This document shows, in pieces, positions 11,460 through 21,400 of a stretch of 64,000 nt of DNA. The position numbers were made by a program, and so were the translations under genes. The stretch is from Moniliophthora roreri. Its lineage: Eukaryota; Basidiomycota; Agaricomycetes; Agaricales; Marasmiaceae. Numbering within the stretch: position 1 is the first letter of the stretch; every line of letters starts with the position of its first letter. The stretch spans positions 2,074,363 through 2,138,362 of the forward strand of contig LATX02000211.1 of assembly GCA_001466705.2 (NCBI GenBank), in the 5' to 3' direction. The notes beneath the pieces were generated by a model, which ran no database searches, was not told where the DNA came from, and worked only from the letters and a program-made list of their open reading frames with translations.

Positions 11460-14125
11460 GTGAATATCCCAGAAGACGTTCCACCCCTGCCCGAGTTGAT
11501 AGAGGACATAATGAGTACAAGAAAGCGGAATTGACAAAGTTGTTTTTGCAAGAGGTTGCCTGGCATGATGTACGGAATATCATTCTCTTCACTCCAAACA
11601 TTGACACTGAGTGCCATGACCATTAGCCCTATATCACAAAACCCGATTCGCCACGGCTCGACTCCACGAAGAACGCTGAAGAGGATAAGAAACGGGCGGA
11701 GTCCATGGAGAAGCTGTTGAAAGAAGTGGCGAGACATGATGAGGATATGGTCAAGGGTTGGCGAGATGACATCGACACCCTCCTAGTTTTTGTACGTTTC
11801 CTTGTCCTCTATCTTACCGATTCAAACTGATGCACCTGTAGGCCGGTCTTTTCTCTGCTGTCATCACAGCGTTCGCCATCGAATCATATAAATGGCTAGA
11901 CGAAGATCCCGCCAACGCCACAGCCACACTCCTTACCCAGTTGATCTTGGTGCAGGTCAACGGCTCACAAACTACCTCCTTTGAGCCCGCCCAATTTAGA
12001 CCAGATGCGTCGTCCATCCGCGTCAACGTCTTTTGGTTCCTTAGCCTTATCCTCAGCCTCACATCTGCACTTTTTGGTTTGCTGTGTAAGCAGTGGGTGC
12101 GGGAACACCAGCGAGACACGACAACTCGAACACCAGGAGAGGCTTTGTCGCTACGTCAGCTACGCCGGGACAGCTTCGAGAAATGGGGGGTATCATCGTT
12201 TCTGTCGGCGCTTCCAATCCTTCTTGAGGTCGCTCTCCTGTTCTTCTTCGTTGGTGTTTTGGATTTGCTGTGGAACCGACATCCTGTTCCATTTGCTATC
12301 TGCTTCGTTGCAGTCTCACTCAGTGCGGGACTGTATCTTCTCACCACACTGTTACCTACTCTGATGGTTCCGAGAGATCAGAAGAGCGACATCCTCAGTG
12401 GAAACTTCGACTGGCTATCATACCAATTCATCTGCCCATACAAATCACCCCAGGCATGGATGATCTACCGGCTCTCTAGCGCATTCCTACATCCCCTACT
12501 CAAAATCCCAGTTGTCAACGACTTCCTCCACCAAAAATCCCGAGGCTTGTGGGATCATGTCAAGTCACCAGCGTCGGATTGGTCTTCTTTCGACTTGCGG
12601 GTAGTCAGACAGTTCGACCAGCGTATTTTAATATCCTATGGTCCTCTCTTGGGCTCCCCTGATCTGAAAGTGTACGAGTTGCGCGCCTTTGAATGGGCAG
12701 TTACGATGTTCCGTGACATCCCTTCAATGATCCCGCATCTTCAAAATGTCTTGAGAACAATCCCGCCTTCTGTGGCGGTATCTGCTGTCTTGGGCAGGTG
12801 GGATCGTACGATACACAAAGTCGTCTCCGTGCAGGACGTCGAGGATGCCCTCAGATATCCAGATCCATTCCCCCCACTTCACCCAACTCTTAGACATCCT
12901 GTCCTTCAACACCCCGATGGGATCAATTTGTTGTTCCACCACCAGTACTGGGCGAACATGGCCGCATATGGAACCGTGTTCTCTCGTGGTTGAGCTTCTC
13001 AATGCAATGGAGTACACCGGTCTACAGCATTCCACTGGCCTTCGTTTTGTCATTCCATTCTCCATAGTCGACGCATTATGGACACATAGAGATCCAACCG
13101 TTCGTGCAAAGAGTCTCCCACTACTGTCCCTCTTCGAGCAATTTTGGAGACCATGCCCAGGGTATGATGAGGGACGACATGATGGCGAGCGACGGGCTTT
13201 CATGCAAGCCCTCGCAGATCATCTCAATCGCACGGATCGTGTTTCAGGATTGTTAACGAGTATACGTGGACAGGCATTCATTCGTTTCATTCACAATGAG
13301 GCCATCACGCGACGACTTCTCCATCACCCCCTTCTTATGCATGCTTGGCCCCAGGCAATTAAAAGAGCTCACGAAGTTGGAGGCTTACCTTCCGACTACT
13401 TTGCACCGATTCCCCAATATCCATGGGACGATCTACCCACGTTACCAAACCTGGATCCCGTCCGATACTCTATCGAAACCGAACGAGATGTGCGGGTCAT
13501 TGGCGGTGCGGTGTTGAGCATTGCTACTTTGAACGGGATGGGAGATGCTATTGGAGCTGATCCGTCGGAGGGAGGTCTCATCCGCCATTTACACAACGTC
13601 GAGATCAAAGACAATGCTTCTCTAGAGGGTCACGATATTGATTCACCAGGCAGTATAGCCCAGGATCATGAGTCTAGAGCGGAAGGTGTGGGGCGACCGA
13701 TAGACAAGCAGAAGCTTGACTTGAGGGATAGCATGAAAGGTCTAGGTCTAGGCAAGCGAATAGACGGTATACTTGGCAGTCCGAGTGGACAGGGCGATGA
13801 AGATGGTGATATTGGTGGCGATAGTTACCGGCTTTTCAGGTAAGTCTCTCCATGTTGTTGCTACCGGAGGGTTCAGATAGACTGATACTGTTATGCCAGC
13901 CTCATGCGACAAGCAATTGACATTCAGAGTTCTGGAGTGAATGGTAGTATGGGACAGCCAACACACCACCAGGGAGACTGCGCTACAGAGGATGATGTCA
14001 ATAGTATGAACAGGGATAATGCGCAGAGCGTAGCTCAGGACCTGGGTATAGGCAAGCGAATAAATACCGGCACACTTGGCGATTCGATTGAACAGGGTGA
14101 TGAAGTTGGGGGTCTATGGCGATAG
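11460..14125 (+). pseudogene. DUF6535 copy C, lost start codon and two frameshifts
   Basis: The exon plan matches copy D: 11460-11569, 11627-11791, 11842-13839 and 13900-14125. The codon aligned with the ATG of B and D is GTG. Exon 1 then shifts frame near 11508, between PELIED and EYKKAELTKLFLQEVAWHD. Exon 3 encodes the four-span DUF6535 domain cleanly but shifts frame between HHQYWANMA (about 12960) and GLQHSTGLRFVIPF (about 13020); the segment is 2 nt shorter than in copy D. No intron of plausible size repairs it. The rest is open to a terminal exon ending GDEVGGLW and TAG at 14123-14125. Sequencing error cannot be excluded for single indels, but the combined loss of start and frame favours a pseudogene. 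Confidence 0.8.
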
Positions 14126-14870
14126 CTACATGGCGCGAGTACTTGTTCTCTTTCACTTAGTTACAAACAGTTTTTATCTACATGGTGCATATTTCACTCT
14201 GTACACCCCGTAATAGTACATTTGCTCGCCGTACACATTGGACCTGTAAGCGGGTATTTCTGTACAAAATAGACAATATATAAGCAGAGATAATGAAAGT
14301 ATTTTGAAGTCTGAGTAGAAACTGGCGCAACCAAGCTCAATCCGAAACCTCTGTCAATGTCATCTCTTTCGTGGACTCTTCCACACGTTGATGCCTATTT
14401 CCATTTGCCCGCCATCTGAGTAAATACTCTCTTCAGACGCAGTACAAAAACACTTCGGGCGTCCAAAAACCGCAGCGGCATTTTCCAGCGTGCAGGCTGT
14501 CACCATGCATCAAATTTCGAACGCACGAGGAGCCCTCTTTCAAACCGCTTCGCCCACCAGATTCTTGCGATGTCTTCTGGGAACCTGGTACGCTGATTGC
14601 TGCTATGCCAGGTACAAACCATACTGAACTCTATTTTCTATTCAGGCTGGGAGTCATTCTTCTGCAGGTGTCGCTAGGACATCAAGAAGCCAGGTGTTTC
14701 GCTGATTCCATTGGGAACGGCTGCACTGCTAACTTGCTATTAGGAACGTGTAGATCATACTCGAGTATGAAGCAATACCATCCTTTTAGATGAAGACTCT
14801 TAGCTAATTCCATACAGATGCCATTGCCGCTTTCCGAAGCTGGATCAGTTCGAGAAAATGAGGTTCGAGA
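14126..14870. other. Spacer before copy D with conserved upstream block
   Basis: Holds the copy C 3' flank and, at about 14450-14800, the copy D version of the block also seen before B and C, with an open 62-codon frame at 14605-14793. No other gene is seen. Confidence 0.45.
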
Positions 14871-14877
14871 TATAAAT
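14871..14877 (+). promoter_or_regulatory. TATA box of DUF6535 copy D
   Basis: TATAAAT 54 bp before the ATG at 14925, in sequence nearly identical to the copy B promoter. Confidence 0.55.
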
Positions 14878-14924
14878 TTCTTTGCGCTTCAACTGGCACT
14901 GATGCTGACTATGATCTTCAGCCT

Positions 14925-17570
14925 ATGAATGTCCGAGAAGCCGCTCCGTCCCCACCCAAGTTGACAGAGAGTGCTGAGGAAGACGAGAAACGAGAATTGG
15001 CGGAGTCGTTCTTGCGAATGGTTGCCTGGCGTGATGTACGAAACACTTTCCTTTCATTCCTAATGCTGGCACTGAGCGCCATATCCACTAGCCTTACATT
15101 CCGAACCCCTACCCGATACCAATAGAGCTGACAGAACACGTAGATGAAGGAAAGAAACCGACACGGACAGAGTCATGGGAGAGGATGTTGAAGGAGGTTT
15201 CCAGGCATGACGAAGATATGGTCAAGGGTTGGCGAGATGACATTGACACCCTCCTAGTTTTCGTACGTTCATTTCTTCTCGGTTTCACTATCTAATGCTA
15301 ACACACGTCTAGGCTGGTCTCTTCTCTGCTGTCGTCACAGCATTCGCAATTGAATCGTACCAGTGGCTAGACAAAGATCCTGCAGACACCACAGTTATAC
15401 TCCTCACCCAGTTAATCTCATTGCAGATCAATGGCTCACAAACTGCCTCCTTCGAGCCCACGCAATTCAAACCAGATGCATCCTCGATCCGTATCAACAT
15501 CTTTTGGTTCCTCAGCCTTATACTCAGCCTCACATCTGCATTGTTTGGCCTGCTGTGCAAGCAGTGGGTACGAGAACACCAACGAGATACGTCAACCCGA
15601 ACGCCGGGCGAAGCTCTAGCACTGCGTCAGCTTCGCCGAGACAGCTTTGAGAAGTGGGGTGTATCGTCATTCCTGTCGGCGTTGCCTATACTCCTCGAAG
15701 TCGCTCTTCTATTTTTCTTCGTCGGTGTTTTGGATTTGCTGTGGAACCGACATCCTGTTCCATTTGCCATCTGCTTTGTTGCAGTCTCACTCAGTGTAGG
15801 ACTATATTTCCTCACTACGCTGTTACCCACTCTGGCGGTTCCGAGGGATCAAAGGGATGACATCGGAAATGGACACTTCAATCAGCTTTCATACCAATTC
15901 ATCTGCCCATACAAATCACCTCAGGCGTGGTTGGTATACCGGTTCTCCAGTGCACTTCTACGTCCTCTACTCAGAATTCCAGCTATCGACAACTTCCTCT
16001 GCAAAAAAGCTCAACGCTCTTGGGATCACATTAAGTCGCCGGCCTCGGATTGGTCTTCTTTCGACCTGTGGGTAGCCAGACAGTTTGACCAGCATGTCCG
16101 GCTTGGTCTCCCTTTTAATCTGAAAGTGTATGAGTTGCGCGCTTTTGAATGGGCAGTCACAATGTTCCGTGATAGCCCTTCAATGATCCCACATCTTCAG
16201 AATGTCTTGGAAACAATCCCTCCTTCTGTAGCGGTGTCTGCTGTCTTGGGCAGGTGGGATCGTACGATGTGGAAAGCTGTCTCGAATCTGGATGTTGAGC
16301 CTGCCCTCAGACTTCCAGATCCATACCCTTGGGATCCGCCTAACCCAACCATTCGACATGCAGTCCTTCAACAACCTGAGGGGATCAACCTGTTGTTTCA
16401 CCACCAGTACTGGACGAAGATAACTGCAAATCCCATGCTACCTTACCTCCTCGACACGCTTTTGGATTCAATGAGACACGCAGATCTACAGCGTTCCACC
16501 GGCCTCCGTTTTGTCATCCCATTCTCCGTAGTCGACGCACTGTGGTCACATGAAGACCCGACCGTTCGTGCGAAGAGTCTCACACTACTGTCATTTTTCG
16601 AAGAATCTTGGAAACCATGCCCAGAGTATGATGAGGAACGACATGATGGCGAGCGACAGGCTTTCATGCAAGCCCTCGCAGATCATATCAATCGCCAAGG
16701 TCGTATTTCGGCATTGTTGACGAGTAAACGTGGACAGGCATTCATTCGTTTTATTCATGACCAGAGCATTACCCGACAACTTCTCCATATCATATACGCT
16801 TGGCCCCAGGCGATCCAAACAGCGCAAGAAGTTGGGGGCTTACCCTCCGACTACTTCGCATCGATTCCCGAACCTTGGGAGAGGGGTCTGCCTACATTAC
16901 CTGGCCTAGATCCTGTCCGATACTCTATCGAGACCGAACAAGATGTGCAGGTTGATAACAATCAGGTATTGGATATTATTACATCAAACAGGACGGAAGA
17001 CAGCTCTGGGACTGGTTCGTTGGAGGGAGGTCTCATTCATCGTTTACACAACTTTGGTGCATGGCTTGTGGCCTGTCGTTGGCTATCCTTCTTTTCGAGA
17101 GCCACCCATAACGATGTCAATGATAACCCTATCCTAGGGTGCCATATTGTTGATTCACCGGACGAGATGATCGAAATCGCAAGTCGTGAGTCTGGAGTGG
17201 ATGGTCGGCCAACGGACGAGGATCACACGCAGAATCTTGGGAAGAACGATAGCATGAAGAATCCAGGTCCCAGTGAGCAAGCGGATATTGGTATACTTGG
17301 CGATTCAAGTAGGCAGGACGAAGAAAGTGGGGATATTGGTGGCAACAGTTACAGGCTCCGCAGGTAACCTTCGTTGTTTTTCGCTGGAATGTTCGAGTAG
17401 ACTGATGCCATGATCTCAGGCAAGGATCTCGAGTGGATGCTATGGGACAGCCGACACACGATCAGGAAGACTTCAACGAGGATCATGTGCAGAGACTTGG
17501 AATCAATACCGGTACACCTGACGACCTGATTGAACAGAGCGGCGAAGTGAGGGTCCATTGTGATAGCTAA
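14925..17570 (+). CDS. DUF6535 membrane protein, copy D (intact)
   Basis: Four exons (14925-15035, 15092-15262, 15313-17363, 17420-17570) with 50-56 bp introns give an uninterrupted 827-residue protein ending VRVHCDS. The N-terminal ~95 residues are charged (MNVREAAPSPPKLTES; TESWERMLKEVSRHDEDMV). The DUF6535 domain follows with four hydrophobic spans: AGLFSAVVTAFAIESYQWL, FWFLSLILSLTSALFGLLC, LPILLEVALLFFFVGVLDLL and VPFAICFVAVSLSVGLYFL. A ~350-residue helical region (ELRAFEWAVTMFRDSPSMIP; GLRFVIPFSVVDALW) and an acidic, low-complexity tail complete it. A 45-nt stretch, 17057-17101, starts GT and ends AG, is a multiple of three and is absent from B and C. If spliced, the protein has 812 residues. 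Function unknown; this is the only undamaged copy in the window. Confidence 0.88.
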
Positions 17571-18615
17571 CAGATTTTATAGGTAAGCCTCTATGACTTT
17601 TTTCGCCGCCGGGATGTTTTAAACTGACGCCATGATCCCAGCCTCGGATGACGAGTATTTGACAGTCAGAACGATCGAGAGCACGTCGAACAGTGATTCA
17701 TAATGAAGGCCAAGATCTAAAATAGCATACTGTACGATACTGGTGGTTTAGACGAAGTGTCGTGCATTAATCAAGCAGTTTTACGAGTCAAATGGACGGG
17801 GAAGTAATACTTAGGCTTGAGCAGACTTATTTGTGCCTTTCTGGATGCACCCAATCTTATTGCAGGTTATGCTACTACACATATCTGACTAGAGACTGGA
17901 TCTAGCTGGAGGTGCGGTGTTCAAATTCCGCTCACACCTGAAATCCGATCTTGATGAGTCTTGCCACAAGTTCCATCGAGTCTGTTTCTTCGCGTGCTAT
18001 CTTCGATCAACGCCATTTTGTAAGAGCTGAGGCCTTTGGAAAGGAAAAATCGGGTCACATTGAATAAAGAAAGAGGACCCACTCACCATACTCCCGCTCA
18101 TCTATGACGTGACTATTCTGCATACTGCTGCCATGTTCTTCTGTGAAACTACCTCGTTAGTATCCGATACTCGGTTCACTTGGAGTAGAAGGAACAAGAA
18201 AGCGCCGATAATGCCTTCAACTTGCGGAGAAAAAAGGCGGGGCATCATCAGCGAAATGTGTTGAAGCACTGTACCTGTACTATACTAAACTAGGAACATT
18301 AGGAACACTAGTTAATGTATTACTTGCGTCTGTGATCAACTACGGAACTTACAAAGTACGAAGGACTTGAAGAGGCCTCGAGCGTGATGACAGTATCCTC
18401 ACGAGGGAGCAGGTCATCCTCATAACATCGGAGTACGTGTTATGTCATCTTGTGTACATTCGTTCATGTATAGTTCCTTCCGCTGTCAGAGGATTGTATT
18501 GTATCTCTCCGAGACACATTATTCTTGGATACTTCGTCTCACAAGTATTCAGTAGCTTACATCCATAGCTTACCAGGTTTCACCGTTTATCCATGGAACT
18601 TATCCTTTAGAGTAG
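17571..18615. other. Region downstream of DUF6535 copy D
   Basis: The first ~130 bp resemble a decayed extra copy of the terminal intron-exon junction of the DUF6535 genes (a GTAAGC donor, then an acceptor before CCTCGGATGACG). The rest shows no convincing gene on either strand. Confidence 0.4.
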
Positions 18616-18623
18616 TATAAAAG
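18616..18623 (+). promoter_or_regulatory. TATA box of a truncated downstream gene
   Basis: TATAAAAG about 107 bp before a possible split start codon, followed by a C/T/A-rich leader of the kind seen before highly expressed fungal genes. Confidence 0.5.
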
Positions 18624-18722
18624 CAAGCATGTATGTAGCTACATCCTTCAGTTCAATTTACATTGACTACTCTGCACATCACACCTCTACAACCCTCAAG
18701 GTTCTAACAAGTTCTCGTACAA

Positions 18723-18796
18723 ATGTGAGTTGAGCACACTCCACTGCGCTTTACGTCTCCGTTCTGTCTCAACAGGTTATGGGCCCCGCATCGACA
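18723..18796 (+). CDS. 5' end of an unidentified gene, cut by an assembly gap
   Basis: AT at 18723-18724 is followed by a 51-bp GT-AG intron (18725-18775). Splicing would create ATG TTA TGG GCC, a start codon split by an intron. Alternatively translation starts at the ATG at 18779 in exon 2 (MGPAST). The frame runs into the N at 18797. Beyond the gap lie ~30 bases and then a mobile element, so nothing more of the product can be seen. Confidence 0.3.
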
Positions 18797-18797
18797 N
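18797..18797. other. Assembly gap 1
   Basis: Single N. A 5' gene start runs into it on the left. On the right, 31 bp separate it from the first base of a terminal-inverted-repeat element. Confidence 0.9.
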
Positions 18798-18828
18798 GGT
18801 CGTTTTGTGGTCGTTGGTGGCGATCGTG

Positions 18829-19591
18829 CATCAGCGAAATGGACACCTAAATATATTGGAATAAAATGAGTGAAATACGTTATAATGGCCAAAATACATT
18901 ATAATCATTATGGTGTATTTTAATGTAATATAATTGTTGTTCCTTTATTTTAATGGATTAAAATGAAGCAAAATGGTTATAATGTATTCTGGCTATTATA
19001 ATGTATTTTGGCTATTATAATGTATTTCAGCCATTATAATGCATTGGCCCCACCTGGGGGTCGGGGACAAAAAGAAATAATATTTATTTGTTGCAACCTC
19101 CGTGAGTTGAACCCTCAACCTCAAGGTGGATTAGTCAGCAATCCTTGGCAGCCGCGGGATGCTCAAGACCACTGTACCACAGTGCCATATACTTACCACC
19201 ACACATAGTGCAATATATCCCCTTACTCAAAAGACCTATCTCCACCCCCTTGCTGTTTCTATTGATCAAATCCCCAACCAAAAGCTTCCCTTCACTTTAT
19301 AGAGTCCTCTCCCTGTCCTCTGGAAGGCATAAAAATGCACTGTTTTGATTGCCTCTGTTACAATCTATTTTACTACATTATAATAACTCTGTCTCATTTT
19401 ATTGCATTTTAATGTACTATAATAATACCATCCCATTTTATTGTATTTTAATGGATTATAATAACACCAGTTTCATTTTAATGCATTTTAATGTATTGTA
19501 ATAGCATTGCTTGATTTTAATCTATTACAATGGACTAAAATCAGCAAAATACATTATAATTTATTATATTTAGGTGTCCATTTTGCTGATG
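18829..19591. mobile_element. Non-autonomous terminal-inverted-repeat element (MITE-like), 763 bp
   Basis: Perfect 27-bp inverted termini except for one base: 18829-18855 starts CATCAGCGAAATGGACAC, and 19565-19591 is its reverse complement with A for G. The interior is AT-rich and built from many degenerate ATTATAATG/CATTTTAATG steps on both sides of a GC-richer core (about 19045-19200). No transposase frame. A clear target-site duplication is not visible. A second, gap-truncated copy lies at 20215-20394, base-identical over its length. The superfamily is not assigned. Confidence 0.8.
19083..19189 (-). ncRNA. tRNA-like pol III promoter segment inside the MITE
   Basis: Read on the minus strand, TGGTACAGTGG (about 19169-19179) fits the A-box consensus TRGYNNARNNG, and GTTCAACTC (about 19105-19113) fits the B box GWTCRANNC, 55 nt apart. 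A run of five T (plus-strand A at 19069-19073) lies just downstream as a possible pol III terminator. The acceptor and T stems pair poorly, so this is a tRNA-derived (SINE-like) head or tRNA pseudogene, not a working tRNA. Confidence 0.4.
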
Positions 19592-20213
19592 TTACTCCAG
19601 GGCGCGTCGCGTCAACTCTGTAGCCTGGCAAGCCGTCTTTACTCACACAGAAGATAAGTCGTTCTGTGTATAGTAAATCAACTCTGAGACCCCAACTCCA
19701 GGCTATTCAAAATGCAACACTTTCGACTAAGAAGTGTAGTATGTTACTGTAAAGGAGCGGCTGGAGTTTCAAGCAACGAACTACACAGTAATTCTGAGAT
19801 TATAAGTACTAAGAATGAAAGAGCGATTCGTCCGAGTCGATAGAGCGCCGCCGGCGATCGCTTGGTCTATCTTCATAGAATACCATTCGTGTTTCAATTG
19901 ACGGTTCGCTGATTTGACCGTTTCTTGTGTACTGGCTCGAGTAGATACCAACATCCATGGCTTCATGCAGGTTTAGCATCAGGCGAGAGACCAATGTTAC
20001 GGATATACTAACAGAGGATCTATCAGGCGAAATTTCGGGAATTAGAAGAACAGGGTTCTTACCAGCTCGCGAGCCGAGCTAGTCCACCTCTCATACAGCC
20101 CTAATGTTAGGAAAGTTTATTGATGAGTCGAAAAGATATCGCACGTTGGCTACATGCCTGTGCAAACTAATGCTAATAATCAACCACAGCCTACGAGACC
20201 ACCNTTGCATTTT
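19592..20213. other. Unassigned sequence between MITE copies
   Basis: About 0.6 kb between the first MITE and gap 2. No gene recognised. The small open frames have no splice continuity or family signature. Confidence 0.4.
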
Positions 20214-20214
20214 A
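20214..20214. other. Assembly gap 2
   Basis: Single N. The sequence to its right starts inside a second copy of the MITE, so the assembly broke in a repeat. Confidence 0.9.
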
Positions 20215-20394
20215 ATGTACTATAATAATACCATCCCATTTTATTGTATTTTAATGGATTATAATAACACCAGTTTCATTTTAATGCATTTTAATGTATT
20301 GTAATAGCATTGCTTGATTTTAATCTATTACAATGGACTAAAATCAGCAAAATACATTATAATTTATTATATTTAGGTGTCCATTTTGCTGATG
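20215..20394. mobile_element. MITE copy 2, left part lost in gap
   Basis: Identical to 19399-19591 as far as it goes, ending at the same GCTGATG terminus but followed by different DNA (CAGGAGTGCC against TTACTCCAGG). It is therefore a separate insertion or allele. Confidence 0.85.
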
Positions 20395-21400
20395 CAGGAG
20401 TGCCTATTCGTCCATGTGCTGGAGATCTGAACTTCGATGATGGTGGCTCTGGAGGAGAAGAGGAGAAGTTGATAGTGGAGAAGGAGGAGCGGAGAGAGAT
20501 GAACGGAACGAGGTTCTATTGAAGGTGCGGTTCTCCATTCCTCAAGCTATCCTTCTTTTTCGTCCTATATCTGAAATCATAGGTGTAGGGAGAATCATGT
20601 TCGCTTTTTATACACCCTCGGTCTACACTCATTGGTATGTCTTCACCTGCACCCCTTTGTTCTCACCCCGAGAACTGATGTTTACTTTGCGAGGCTGTCC
20701 CCGAATACTCCTACTCACGCCTGTTACTGGAAACTCATAGAAACCCGCAGAACGTTGTCGAACGATCTCAAACGTAATATGACGTTGATGGCTAGTTCGG
20801 TTGCGAGCAAGGGGAACGCACGCCAAAGATCGACTACGAGGTACATGTGCCTTGCGGCCGTTAATGGCTCGGAAGAATCACTGTCTTCAATATGCTACCA
20901 CCATAGCTACCGCAACTACAGATGACGGAGAGACAGCTTGTGATAGTTGAGTAGGCTTGGGTGAAGGTCGAAGTAGGCTGTAGTCTGTAGAGGGGTGGAG
21001 AGAGAAGAGAAGGAGACGTTATGCCTACATGAACAGTGGCAACGGTGCTAGAGCCCGCTTAGCATTCTCTTCCCAACATGTCGACTGCCGTCGCTCCCAT
21101 CAGGATCTACAACGCCTTCCTTCCACATCAGGAACACCACTCCTCGAAGTCTGACGACGTTCGTGTGGGTCCACTCCAAATTTCACGAGCAGCTCCGGGT
21201 ATTGATTCGCAGATACAAACACTACCAGTACCGACATCCTAGCTCTATTTTCCGCCGCTATCAGTTCTATCTCATCGCCAATAACGATGCCTTTTCACCA
21301 TGGAGCTCAGGCCCGTTACTTCCATTACAGCCCTTCCTCTGTGCCCTGAGGAGTTCATAGACGGGACCTGAAGGGGGCGAAACGGGTGTGAGGTTAAGGG
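20395..21400. repeat. Decayed dispersed repeat, copy 1
   Basis: The order of recognisable stretches recurs at about 33230-34140 and in part at 31195-31620: GATCTGAACTTCG with a GGAGAAGA-rich run; CATCCTCGGTCTAC-like; ATTGGTATGTCTTC; ACTCACACCTGTCACTGGAAA; CGCAGAACGT; and CATAGCTACCGCAACT. Frames are broken in every copy, so the origin (old gene or element) is not determined. Confidence 0.5.

Noticed and set aside
17870..17960. tRNA-like text (GGTGCGGTGTTCAAATTCCGC) resembling a T arm
   Set aside because: The B-box match is imperfect, no A box lies at a proper distance, and no acceptor stem can be formed.
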